DNA of 64,000 bases from NCBI GenBank assembly GCA_025917655.1, contig CP084615.1, positions 1,426,001-1,490,000 on the forward strand. The letters are read 5' to 3'. The notes under the pieces are model-generated. The model did not search any database and was not told where the DNA came from. It worked only from the letters and a program-made list of their open reading frames with translations. The position numbers and the translations under genes are program-made. Position 1 is the stretch's first letter. The number at the start of each line of letters is the position of its first letter. The DNA is from Chlorella sorokiniana. Taxonomy: Eukaryota > Chlorophyta > Trebouxiophyceae > Chlorellales > Chlorellaceae. Positions 10,782 to 19,043 of the stretch are shown piece by piece.

Positions 10782-11049
10782 TTTAGTACTTACGTGCGCT
10801 AAATAAATATCAAAAGGACGCTAGATATCAAAGGATCAGAATCAAAGGGATCAATTACAAAGGGATCAATACAACAGCGGCTAACTTCAGTACACAATCC
10901 AGCCAACGAAAGCTAATGCACAATGCGACAACTGCTGGCTCAGGTGCGCTGCCTCTCACACAGACGCACAGGTGGTTGCGGAGGGCGTATCCGCAGGTGG
11001 TAACCCCTCCCCCAAGGGATATCTGGCAGACAAAGCTCCAATCACCGCC

Positions 11050-11983
11050 TTACGCTGCGGTAATCTGGATCACTTTCTTGCAATGCGGGCAATGCCACTT
11101 CCCGCCCTGCCAGAAGGGGTTGTTGGTTGCCTTGGGACCTTCACCGGCCCCCGCGCCCTGCAGCATCGGGCGCGGACGTCACAAAAGCAAAGGATACAAC
11201 CACCTCCAGCGTCCGACACAGGACGTCATCAGCATAGACAATAGCATCCACAGGCCAGCTACTCAGCACAATGCGCGCCTCCAGTATCCGACCACCCACC
11301 TCGGGATGCTGCCGCTTCTCGCCACTCAGCTGTGGCTTGCGGTCAGCCTTCTCCCACGGGTTCGGCATACAGGCCTCAGCATAGGCCAGGTCACGCATCA
11401 TGTAGTAGCACTTGCGAACAGAAGCGTTAGCCACTTGCAGCTTGTCGCCCCCGTCACCAAACCCAACCGCCAAGCCAATCTCCCACGCTGCCTCAAGCAC
11501 AGGGAGTCGGAACGGCCGGCTGGTAGCAGCATTGACCATAGCAAGCGTCTTAGCTTTCAGAGCCGTGCGGTCGATGTGGGCGGGCACGAGCAGCGGAGTT
11601 GGCTTGGGAGCGCCGCTTGCCCCCTCGCCAAAGCCAGCATGCGCCGCCAGTGCGCCACCAACAGAGACAGCCTGACGCAGAACCAAAGGCCAACGGGTCA
11701 AACGGATCGGGCGGACAGCACATACCAAGCTGAGACGCCCTTTCCGCAGATCAGAGAATCCAGCAGGCAGGCAGCGCAGAGATACCACTAGCCTGGGCCG
11801 CGCACTCACTTGCGCGCCTCCGTTGCCGCCATCCTCGGCCGGCAACATAGGGGCATCATGACGCTCAGCCTCCTGCCGCTCAGCCTCCCGCTGAGCAGCG
11901 GCAGCGCCAGCAGCAGTCGCGGGCGGAAATCGCACATTCACGCCCAGCCGCCTGGCTTCCGCATTCAGATCGATCTCAGACAT
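11050..11983 (-). CDS. Extra ORF between primer site and gag; unknown protein
   Basis: An ATG at 11983 opens a 280-codon frame ending at 11141, in the sense direction of the chromovirus and upstream of gag. It starts MSEIDLNAEARRLGVNVRFP, then an Ala/Glu/Arg helix, then globular-looking sequence (AMVNAATSRPFRLPVLEAAW, ...CYYMMRDLAYAEACMPNPWE...). A one-base frame change in the GC run near 11150 would extend it to a stop at 11050 through KWHCPHCKKV, a CxxC zinc-ribbon half. I do not recognise the family. Standard chromoviruses lack a protein here. It could be a captured host segment, a novel accessory protein, or a long leader that is open by chance; the composition argues against the last. 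Confidence 0.5.
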
Positions 11984-12403
11984 CGTGCTCCGTCTACAAC
12001 CAAGGAGCAAAGAGGGGTCTGGCTTAAAACCACAGCCAGATGGTTGGCAACGCAATGCCATGGAGCTGGCCAGATCAATGCCAGAAACTCCAACCAGGTC
12101 ACCGGTGCCCATCGGAGCGTTCCAATCAAAGCTCCCGGGCCGACCAGCGCCCGAACGGCCCAATCCACGGCCAGAAACAGGAAACGAAGCTTCGACCGGG
12201 GTTCGAGAATCCTGCAGCACCTCGCTTGCTGCACGCAATGCTGACCAAAGCAATGCCGATTCTCCTCCTCCCCCACAGAAGCAACAACGACGCTTCTTCG
12301 GCGGGCCACCCCGCGCAGCTGTGGTAGGAGGATCCTGCAGCACCTCGCTTGCTGCACGCAGTGCTCCCCAGAGCAGTGCTGACCCTCCCCCTCGACCAGA
12401 GCT

Positions 12404-12420
12404 GAGCCGTAGGGGAACCA
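12404..12420 (-). promoter_or_regulatory. Primer-binding site of the chromovirus
   Basis: One base after the 5' LTR (minus sense) comes TGGTTCCCCTACGGCTC, complementary to a tRNA 3' end of form ...GGGGAACCA. Position and TGG start are typical of tRNA-primed elements. The tRNA identity is not resolved. Confidence 0.7.
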
Positions 12421-12421
12421 G

Positions 12422-12646
12422 TGTAAGAGATGGCGCTGCTTACCGTCTCTAAACCAAACCAGGGTGGCCTCTTGACACGCTTATCCCTCACACCAACCAA
12501 TTGGTATGCCTTACACGATCACCGGCGAGGCACAGGGACCGAAGAAGGACGAAACAGACACAACACAGTAGATAAGACACATGCGCACATGCTGCGCCAG
12601 CCGAGCTCAGCATGGCTCATGCAGTGCGGTAGGCAGAGCTCCCACA
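12422..12646 (-). repeat. 5' LTR of the chromovirus
   Basis: 225-bp direct repeat of 5066-5290; its right edge is followed by the target duplication CTTGT. Confidence 0.93.
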
Positions 12647-12651
12647 CTTGT

Positions 12652-13591
12652 ACAGCCCGCTACTTGCCTACCCTGCGTTCAACGACCCATTTAGATCCAT
12701 CTTGAAGCTTCCCCGTGCATTCTTCTACAAGCTTCCAGAAACTTCTAGATCCTGCAGGGGGCGCCATCCCAGCCCAAAGTGTAGTATTACTGTGCTAGTG
12801 TGAGGGGGGCTCACGCGTGATACGTACTTCCGTCGCCCGCAACCGTACCTGACCGAGGTTGACAGCCGTGCGCGCATGACCAGCCTGGCCAGGTTCCGCA
12901 CGGGCTGTCATTGGTTGCGGGTGGAGACTGGGCGGCGTGAGGGGTTGGACCGGCCCAGCCGGATTTGCCCCCACTGCTCGTTGGGTGCTGTGGAGGACGA
13001 GCATCACATGGTGTTTGACTGCCCAAAGTATGCCCGCCTGCGAGCCGATTACAGCGAGTCCCTTTGTGGGGTCGGTCAGGGTCCGCCCAGCGGTCCGTTG
13101 GCGGGGCAGGGAACCTTGGCACAGTTCCTTGCGCAGGATCCGGTGGCGGTGGCTAGCTTTGTGCACCACTGCTACCGTTTGTCGTTGGCTGGAGACGACA
13201 CCACAGCAGCGAGTCTGAGCCCCAGCCCCAGCGCGAAGCGACCCCGGCTTGAGTGGGCCTACGTCGCCGTTCTCGCGGCCCCTGCCAGCCCCTGCCCGGC
13301 TTGCGTTGGATTCTTCCTTGCCTTTTCTGACTCTTTCACAGTTTTGCCTTGCGTTGCATTCTTGTCATCGTGCTTTGCGTGCATACTTGCTTGCCATCCC
13401 GTTTGCTTGCTGCATCGTGCATCTTCACCTCGGCGCGATGGGGGTGCGCGGGCCCGGCTTTGACTCCCGCGCGCTGCTGGCCTGATGAGTTCCCGGTTTC
13501 GAGGGCCAGCCCATTCCTGTCTGCTGGCTCCGGCTGCAACAGGGATGGGCCCGTTTGCGTCTGAGTTGCATGGGCCCTATGCCCCGTCTGC
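12652..13591 (+). pseudogene. LINE ORF2 C-terminal part and 3'UTR, continuation of 4443-5065
   Basis: After the gypsy target duplication the LINE resumes: an open stretch (AYPAFNDPFRSILKLPRAFF) leads to QGAPSQPKV with an in-frame stop. The conserved C-terminus follows ([25 protein letters not shown]...[13 protein letters not shown]), a CxxC...H...C zinc motif typical of LINE ORF2 ends. The 3'UTR continues to 13591, where the RPS10 retrocopy was inserted; its last 46 bp are at 14305-14350. Confidence 0.85.
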
Positions 13592-13605
13592 GAGGGACAG
13601 TGATT
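13592..13605 (+). repeat. Target-site duplication of the RPS10 retrocopy (left)
   Basis: GAGGGACAGTGATT occurs at 13592-13605 and again at 14291-14304, flanking the retrocopy exactly. Confidence 0.95.
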
Positions 13606-13701
13606 TCTCCTCTTTGTCTTTGTCATTCTCCCTCTGCAAAGAGCAGCCCGGGAGAATCGAGTCTCGCTTGACGAGACGCGAATACAGCACCACCAGCCAC
13701 C

Positions 13702-14139
13702 ATGCTGATTTCCAAGAAGAACCGCCGCGAGGTGTACAAGTACCTCTTCAAGGAGGGCGTGCTGTACTTTGAGAAGGACTTCAACCTGCCCAAGCACCCC
13801 GAGATCGATGTGCCCAACCTGGAGGTCATCAAGCTCATGCAGTCCTTCAAGAGCAAGGAGTACGTGACCGAGCGCTACGCCTGGCGCCACTTCTACTGGT
13901 TCCTGACCGACTCCGGCATCGAGTACCTGCGCGAGTTCCTCAACCTGCCCTCTGAGATTGTGCCCGCCACCCTGAAGAAGAGCACCGCCCCCTGGAGCGC
14001 GACGCCCGCCCGCCCCGCCGCGACGGCCCCCCGCCGCTTCGGCGACCGCGAGGGCTACCGCTCCGAGAAGGCGGGCGCGCCCGGCGAGTACCGTCCCGAG
14101 TTCCGGGGCGGCTTTGGCCGTGGCGCCGCGCCGCAGTGA
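13702..14139 (+). CDS. RPS10: 40S ribosomal protein eS10 (retrocopy, intact)
   Basis: 145 residues, uninterrupted, starting [19 protein letters not shown]. The winged-helix N-terminal domain is complete (PKHPEID...[17 protein letters not shown]...[15 protein letters not shown]). The basic Gly/Arg-rich tail ends [12 protein letters not shown], as in eukaryotic eS10. eS10 binds the 40S head near the mRNA entry and beak. Length is normal for algal eS10. No frameshift or stop is present, unlike nearly everything around it. Whether it is transcribed is unknown; it has no obvious promoter of its own beyond the surrounding LINE sequence. Confidence 0.95.
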   Translation: MLISKKNRREVYKYLFKEGVLYFEKDFNLPKHPEIDVPNLEVIKLMQSFKSKEYVTERYAWRHFYWFLTDSGIEYLREFLNLPSEIVPATLKKSTAPWSATPARPAATAPRRFGDREGYRSEKAGAPGEYRPEFRGGFGRGAAPQ

Positions 14140-14253
14140 ACGGCCGCGCGCACTCGACTCGGGCGCGGCGGCCAGGGCAGCCACCGGGCTGGCGTCCTGG
14201 CAGCAGCTGCAAGCGGGCTGGCGCGCCGCTCCACAGCCCCGTTCCTCCCCGCT

Positions 14254-14258
14254 TGTAA
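14254..14258 (+). terminator. TGTAA poly(A) signal preserved in the RPS10 retrocopy
   Basis: TGTAA ends 8 nt before the poly(A) tract begins, directly showing the poly(A) signal used by this organism's mRNAs. Confidence 0.9.
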
Positions 14259-14304
14259 GCTGTGGCAAAAAAAAAAAAAAAAAAAAAAAAGAGGGACAGT
14301 GATT

Positions 14305-14400
14305 GTCCCGAAGGCAGACGTTAAACCAGTGTAATATAACATAACATAACACCGGTTTAACGTCTGCGGTCGGGACAATCACTGTCCCTCGCAGACGGGG
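14305..14400. repeat. Tail-to-tail LINE 3' ends forming a large inverted repeat
   Basis: The plus-strand LINE ends at 14350 with TAATATAACATAACATAAC. The minus-strand LINE 3' end starts at 14351. The two ~45-bp arms are almost perfect inverted copies around the short AT-rich tail, so the DNA or a transcript could form a long hairpin. Confidence 0.85.
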
Positions 14401-14850
14401 CATAGGGCCCATGCAACTCAGACGCAAACGGGCCCATCCCTGCTGCAACCGGAGGCAGCAGACAGGAACGGGCTGGCCCTCGAAACCGGGAACTCATCAG
14501 GCCAGCAGCGCACGGGAGTCAAAGCCCGGGCCCGCGCACCCCCATCGCGCCGAGGTGAAGATGCAAGATGCAGCAAGCACACGGGATGGCAAGCAAGCAT
14601 GCACTCAAAGCATGATGACAAGGATGCAGAGCAAGGAAAAACTGTGAAAGAGTCAGAAAAGGCAAGGTAGAATCCAACGCAAGCCGGGCACGGGCTGGTA
14701 GGGGCGGCGAGAACGGCGACGTGGGCCCACTCAAGCCGGGGTCGCCTCGCGCTGGGGTGGGGCCCAGACTCGCTGCTGCGGGTGTCGTCTCCAGCCAACG
14801 ACCGACGGTAGCAGTGGTGCACAAAGCTAGCCACCGCCCCACCGCCACCG

Positions 14851-14856
<6 letters not shown>

Positions 14857-14890
<34 letters not shown>

Positions 14891-15023
14891 GGTGCTCTTA
14901 CACTTGAGACGTGGGGATCTCAAGAAGCGTAGGTAGGCCGAAGCCACGAAGCATCATGACCGATGAGGCAGCCAAACAGCAGCGCTGAACGCGCATGTGA
15001 CAGCAAGATGGGGCATGCAGTCA
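14857..15023 (-). mobile_element. 5'-truncated poly(A) retrocopy (repeat S), copy 1
   Basis: T-run at the left, so the poly(A) tail is on the minus strand. The body carries CAAGTGTAAGAGC just before the tail. It is flanked by the 14-bp duplication CGCCACCGGATCCT (14843-14856 and 15024-15037). The body matches 15981-16134, 24187-24368, 24569-24739 and 34934-35092. Confidence 0.9.
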
Positions 15024-15443
15024 CGCCACCGGATCCTGCGCAAGGAACTGTGCCAAGGTTCCCTGCCCCGCCAGCGGACCGCTGGGCGGACCCTGACCGA
15101 CCCCAAAAAGGGACTCGCTGTAATCGGCTCGCAGGCGGGCATACTTTGGGCAGTCAAACACCATGTGATGCTCGTCCTCCACGGCACCCAACGAGCAGTG
15201 GGGGCAAATCCGGCTGGGCCGGTCCAACCCCTCACGCCGCCCAGTCTCCACCCGCAACCAATGACAGCCCGTGCGGAACCTGGCCAGGCTGGCCATGCGC
15301 ACACGGCTGTCAACCTCGGTCAGGTACGGTTGCGGGCGACGGCAGTAGGTATCACGCGTGAGCCCCCTCACACTAGCGCAGTAAAACTGCACTTTGGGCT
15401 GGGATGGTGCCCCCTGCAGGACGCCCTCAACGTAGGCCTCGTC

Positions 15444-16151
15444 ATCTCCCTCCGCTCCAAGCACATCGACATCATCCACCACTTTGCACGCGAGCGCGTC
15501 ATCCGTGGCGAAGTCAACTTCTGCTACATCCCCACCGACGCCATGGTTGCTGACATCCTGACCAAGCCTGTGCCTACCACCAAGTTCAAGTACTGCCGCG
15601 CAGCTATGGGCATCGCCTGAGTGCAGCGGCTGTGCAGCCTGCGTGGGAGTGTTGAGATGTGGTTGAGCCACATGTCCAGCCTGCACACCCGCAACACCCT
15701 TTCCATGGCTCCCCTCCTTTTCTTAGCCTGCCCCCTCCTGGACGCCCCCTTCTCCCTGTCCCAGTACGCCCCTTCTTTTTTTTTTGTCTTGGCCTGGTTG
15801 CCTTTGCGTCTCTTCCGTGGTGGGTTGCTCCATCCTCGCCTCGGTTCTTTCAGTTCTTTGCCTTGCCCTGTTGTGCCGCTGCCTGCCCCAGTCTGGCGGT
15901 TGCCGGGATCTCGCGTTTCATCTGCCTTCACAGCGACATACCGAACACACACACACACACAAAAAAAAAAAGAAAAAAATCTGCGTACCACCCCGTGACT
16001 GCATGCCCCATCTTGCTGTCACATGCGCGTTCGCGCTGCTGTTTGGCTGCCTCATCGGTCATGATGCTTCGTGGCTTCGGCCTACCTACGCTTCTTGAGA
16101 TCCCCCACGTCTCAAGTGTAAGAGCAACCCCCCAAAAAAAAAAAAAAAAAA
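15444..16151 (+). mobile_element. Composite retrocopy: copia 3' end + LTR fragment + repeat X + repeat S + poly(A)
   Basis: Flanked by the 10-bp duplication AGGCCTCGTC (15434-15443 and 16152-16161). Contents in order: the last ~59 codons of copia RNase H ([14 protein letters not shown] ... to the stop at 15620), the first ~40 bp of the 353-bp LTR (from 15651), repeat X (15690-15945), a CA microsatellite and A-rich run, repeat S (15981-16134), TGTAA and poly(A). One insertion event explains all parts, so they were one polyadenylated RNA. Confidence 0.85.
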
Positions 16152-16944
16152 AGGCCTCGTCAGCGAGGCTACACACCTCGCCAACATCGACCTGGCAGGG
16201 CTCCCCACCATCAAGGGGGCCCAACCCCAGGCTGCGAAGGTATCCTACAACCTGGGCCCCCACGGCTGGCGGGCCACCCCACCCGCCCCACCGTGCGCCC
16301 GCAAAAGGTCTAACTGCTCAAAGAGCGCCCACTTGGTGACGCGCGTATCTGGGAGGCCTACCAGCCTGTTCCAGAAACGGGTCACCAGCTTGCCCCAGTG
16401 AGTGGCAAGGGGTAAAACCCTGCCTCGGCCAACACCAAAGGAGCGGGAGTGCTTTGCGGCGGGCGCCCCATCGCGTGCCGCAAGAATGAGCGCAAGAGCC
16501 GCTCGGAAGCATTCTCCCCATCCCTCGCAAGAACTGCGGCGCCCACACCTCGCAGCCATACGACACCACAGGCAGCACCAAAGCCTGGAAAAGCCGCCTT
16601 TGCAACCCAAAGTCAGACGTGCCAATGTGGGAGAGCTTGCGCCGCATGGCGTGCAAGGCCCGTAGGCCCGCCCCGCCCAACTCTGCGCAGCAAAGGGCCC
16701 AAACGCGTGTAGCTGATGTACCTCCACCCCAAGGTACCTAAAGGAGGGGGCGGTGGCCAGCCGCTCCCCGGTACGTGAGGCGTGGTGCTGGCCTTGCCGC
16801 TACTCGAGAAGAGGCGGGAAGACCACCACCTTGGTATTCTCAACATTAACGGTCAGGCCCCAACGGTCACAAGTACCGCTCAAAGCACCCCCAGCTGTGC
16901 TTGGAGCCCTGCTGCCGTCACGGACACGAGCAGCAAGTCGTCGG

Positions 16945-17296
16945 TGTTGAAATACGATCAACGTCCCTATATGGCACCACAAATGGGCACATACTAATTA
17001 ACCTCCGGGTTGGCGCTTTTAACAGGTTATGGGCCCCAATGCGCTAGATGGGCGCGTTGTCACATACACCCACAGATTGTGGGTTCGATTCCCATCACGG
17101 GACATCCAGGTTTCCGGCCTGTAAAACGTTTCTCCACTCGGAAGCGGGGAGCAGCCCTGCCTTCACGATCGTGGTTAGGTACGAAGCGAGCATACGGAAC
17201 GTTGCTCGGGGGGGAGTGTTGGAATACGATCAACGTCCCTATATGGCACCACAAATGGGCACATACTAATTAACCTCCGGGTTGGCGCTTTTAACA
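16945..17296 (+). mobile_element. TRIM-like mini LTR element, copy A
   Basis: 352 bp. 80-bp direct terminal repeats at 16945-17024 and 17217-17296 begin TGTTG and end TTTAACA. Immediately inside the left repeat is GGTTATGGGCCC (17025-17036), matching the copia-type site complementary to the anticodon arm of initiator tRNA-Met. GGGGGGGAG (17208-17216) abuts the right repeat as purine tract. The centre has no ORF but carries a tRNA-like module. The flanks do not share a target duplication: left is LINE RT, right is copia gag, suggesting recombination between two copies. Confidence 0.88.
17037..17106 (+). other. tRNA-like module inside the TRIM element
   Basis: TGCGCTAGATGG (17040-17051) fits an RNA polymerase III A-box, and GGGTTCGATTCCC (17081-17093) is a perfect B-box/T-arm. 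The distance between them is close to that in a tRNA. The acceptor stem is largely unpaired (only CCC/GGG), and the anticodon arm varies between copies, so it is not a functional tRNA gene. It recurs in every TRIM copy. Confidence 0.65.
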
Positions 17297-17733
17297 GGCC
17301 GCCCAGACTTGGCACGCCACGTCGATGTCTTCGACCTTGTGGCCGGCGGCGTTGAGCTGGTCTTGCGGGGCCTTGGCACGGTTGGTGAAGGCGGTGACAG
17401 TCTCGGTGGAGGCCATCTTCGGGGAGTTGAGCTCACGGCGCAGCTTGAGCTTGCGTGCGAAGGACTTGGCGGCGAAGATGCCTTGCAGAGTGGTCCAGCT
17501 TGGTTGGCGGTGGTGCGGCGCGGTATGGTTGGCTGGTGGTGGGGCTTGACGAGGAGGCCGATGTAGGAGAGGGCGAGCTCGTCTGCCTTGATGTCCTCGG
17601 GAGTGGTTGGGGCCGCGGTGCTGACGACGGTGTGCCAGCACTTCTTGGTGGTGAGGAAGAACTTCATGTTGGCTGCCCACACTGTGTAGTTGTCCCAGTC
17701 CAGCCGCTCAATAGACATGCCATCGGTCGCCAT
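17297..17733 (-). pseudogene. Copia gag fragment, N-terminal (80-bp-LTR element, copy 1)
   Basis: ATG at 17733 starts MATDGMSIERLDWDNYTVWA, a typical Ty1/copia Gag N-terminus (UBN2/DUF4219 type), followed by KFFLTTKKCW. The reading frame breaks near 17500-17530 and is cut at 17297 by the TRIM repeat. Many differences from the copy at 31955-32774 are CAG to CGG changes. Confidence 0.85.
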
Positions 17734-18691
17734 GATGTCCACGCTTGTGTGCAGACTGCTGACTGCTGACGGCTGGGCGGCCGCTAGCAGGCACCTTGTG
17801 CCTCTGCTAGTGCGTGCTCGGAGGTGCTGCGGCAAGGGGTGCCGCAGATTGTGCCGCCGGAGATGGCTGGCGGAAAGGTGGGGAAGGTCGGTGCCTTAGA
17901 ATAAGTAGCCGGTACGTGGCACACGAGGCCAGGCACCGAACGGGGAGCTGCGTGCCACACGAGGACAGCACAGCCCAGGCACCACCTTTGAGTAAATGTA
18001 GGAGAAGGGGAGGAATAGACGGGAAAGGGGGGCAGGACAGGTGTGGGAGGCAGCGGCGCTCAACGCGCTTGGGCACTGCCTAAAGGAGAGTGCCCAGGGG
18101 GGGGCAAAGGCAGCGGCGCACTTAGGCGCTGGGGCACTGCCAGTAACGGAGGGGCCAGAGGGGCGGAGCAGCGGCGCACGGAGGCGCTAGGGCGCTGCTT
18201 GCACTTATCTTAAGTGGTTGTGACAGCGTAGAGCTACGGCAGTGGGTTGAGGCAAAGTGGAAGTTTAGTAACTTGGCGGGAGGCGGGGTATCGAGCTGGT
18301 CACAAGTGACCCAACTCGCTTACTCAGCTGCTACACAGCTGCTCAAGCAGCTGTCTCTTTGCGAGCAGGGGCTGTCGAAAGCAGATTTAGGCTGCCGGAA
18401 AGCAGAATTGAGCTGTCGGCTGCTGGCTGGCAGCTAGGCAGCAAAAGGCGCTGGCTGTGCGAGCGAAAGGCGGCGCTGTGCGAGCGAAAAGGCGCTGCTA
18501 TGTGCGAAATGTGCCGCAAGCAAAGGCGGGCTTAGTCTGAGAGGCTTCGGTCGAAGGCGCCGTTCCGGAGGTCGAGGCGGAAGTGCTCGCGAGTGGTGCT
18601 CGGGGCGCTGGCAGCGAGAAAAGGCGTCTGGGGTGACGGCAAGAGCGTGTGCCGGACTCAAGGGCAGAGGAGGGAGCTGGGGCCCATAACC
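17734..18691 (-). other. Leader of the 80-bp-LTR copia element (copy 1)
   Basis: About 950 bp without coding sense between the primer site (18680-18691) and the gag ATG, nearly identical to 32775-33728. It contains tandem motifs of form AGCGGCGC...GGCGCT...GGGCACTGCC near 18050-18190, and self-complementary blocks (GGTCACAAGTGACC near 18297-18310; CAGCTGCTCAAGCAGCTG near 18335-18355). These could be dimerisation or packaging signals in the genomic RNA; that function is inference. Confidence 0.7.
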
Positions 18692-19043
18692 TGTTAAAAG
18701 CGCCAACCCGGAGGTTAATTAGTATGTGCCCATTTGTGGTGCCATATAGGGACGTTGATCGTATTTCAACACTCCCCCCGAGCAACGTTCCGTATGCTCG
18801 CTTCGTACCTAACCACGATCGTGAAGGCAGGGCTGCTCCCCCGCTTCCGAGTGGAGAAACGTTTTACAGGCCGGAAACCTGGATGTCCCGTGATGGGAAT
18901 CGAACCCACAATCTGTGGGTGTATGTGACAGCGCGCCCATCTAGCGCATTGGGGCCCATAACCTGTTAAAAGCGCCAACCCGGAGGTTAATTAGTATGTG
19001 CCCATTTGTGGTGCCATATAGGGACGTTGATCGTATTCCAACA
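18692..19043 (-). mobile_element. TRIM-like element, copy B, fused in tandem to the copia leader
   Basis: 80-bp repeats at 18692-18771 and 18964-19043 in minus orientation, with the purine tract next to 18771 and the primer site next to 18964. The 18692-18771 repeat is followed directly (minus sense) by a second primer site and the copia leader, so one LTR is shared between TRIM and copia. This is expected after unequal LTR recombination. Confidence 0.85.

Larger units (their letters stand above)
5066..12646 (-). mobile_element. Full-length Ty3/gypsy chromovirus with 225-bp LTRs
   Basis: Two 225-bp LTRs (5066-5290 and 12422-12646), starting TGTAAG on the plus strand and ending CCACA, flank gag, protease/RT/RNase H, integrase and chromodomain, all on the minus strand. 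A perfect 5-bp target duplication CTTGT (5061-5065 and 12647-12651) marks one intact insertion. The order PR-RT-RH-IN places it in Ty3/gypsy, and the C-terminal chromodomain places it among chromoviruses, which usually target heterochromatin. LTRs look near-identical by eye, so insertion is probably recent. It split a LINE copy. Confidence 0.95.
13606..14290 (+). mobile_element. RPS10: Processed retrocopy of an RPS10 mRNA
   Basis: Intronless cDNA with 5'UTR (13606-13701), complete CDS, 3'UTR, TGTAA signal (14254-14258) and a 24-nt poly(A) (14267-14290), between perfect 14-bp duplications. These are hallmarks of LINE-mediated retroposition. It sits in the 3' end of a LINE copy, so the family that probably mobilised it also served as target. 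Confidence 0.96.
14351..16944 (-). pseudogene. LINE ORF2 3' half, interrupted by two retrocopies
   Basis: A single minus-strand LINE read from 16944 to 14351. It starts inside RT at the catalytic DD (DDLLLVS near 16940), then CDRWGLTVNVE near 16850, HIGTSDFGLQRRLFQALVLP at 16560-16630, the linker to LADEA near 16160, QGAPSQPKV near 15410, the CxxC/H/C domain near 15160-15290, and the 3'UTR 14840-14351. It is split by a 708-bp composite retrocopy (15444-16151) and a 167-bp poly(A) retrocopy (14857-15023), both with target duplications. Several frame breaks occur. Left and right LINE parts join cleanly when the inserts are removed. Confidence 0.85.

Noticed and set aside
12730-12750. Heat-shock-element-like sequence TTCCAGAAACTTCTAGA
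   Set aside because: It fits alternating TTC/GAA but lies in a protein-like open stretch of the LINE (FYKLPETSR); no promoter context or repetition in other copies.
13477-13510. Hammerhead-like CTGATGAG in the LINE 3'UTR
   Set aside because: The conserved GAAA box and a matching stem II are missing.
15945-15975. CRISPR or regulatory repeat array
   Set aside because: Only a CA microsatellite and an A-rich tract; no spaced repeats anywhere in the window.
17037-17106. Functional tRNA gene
   Set aside because: A- and B-boxes are good but the acceptor stem does not pair and the anticodon arm varies between copies; kept only as tRNA-like module.
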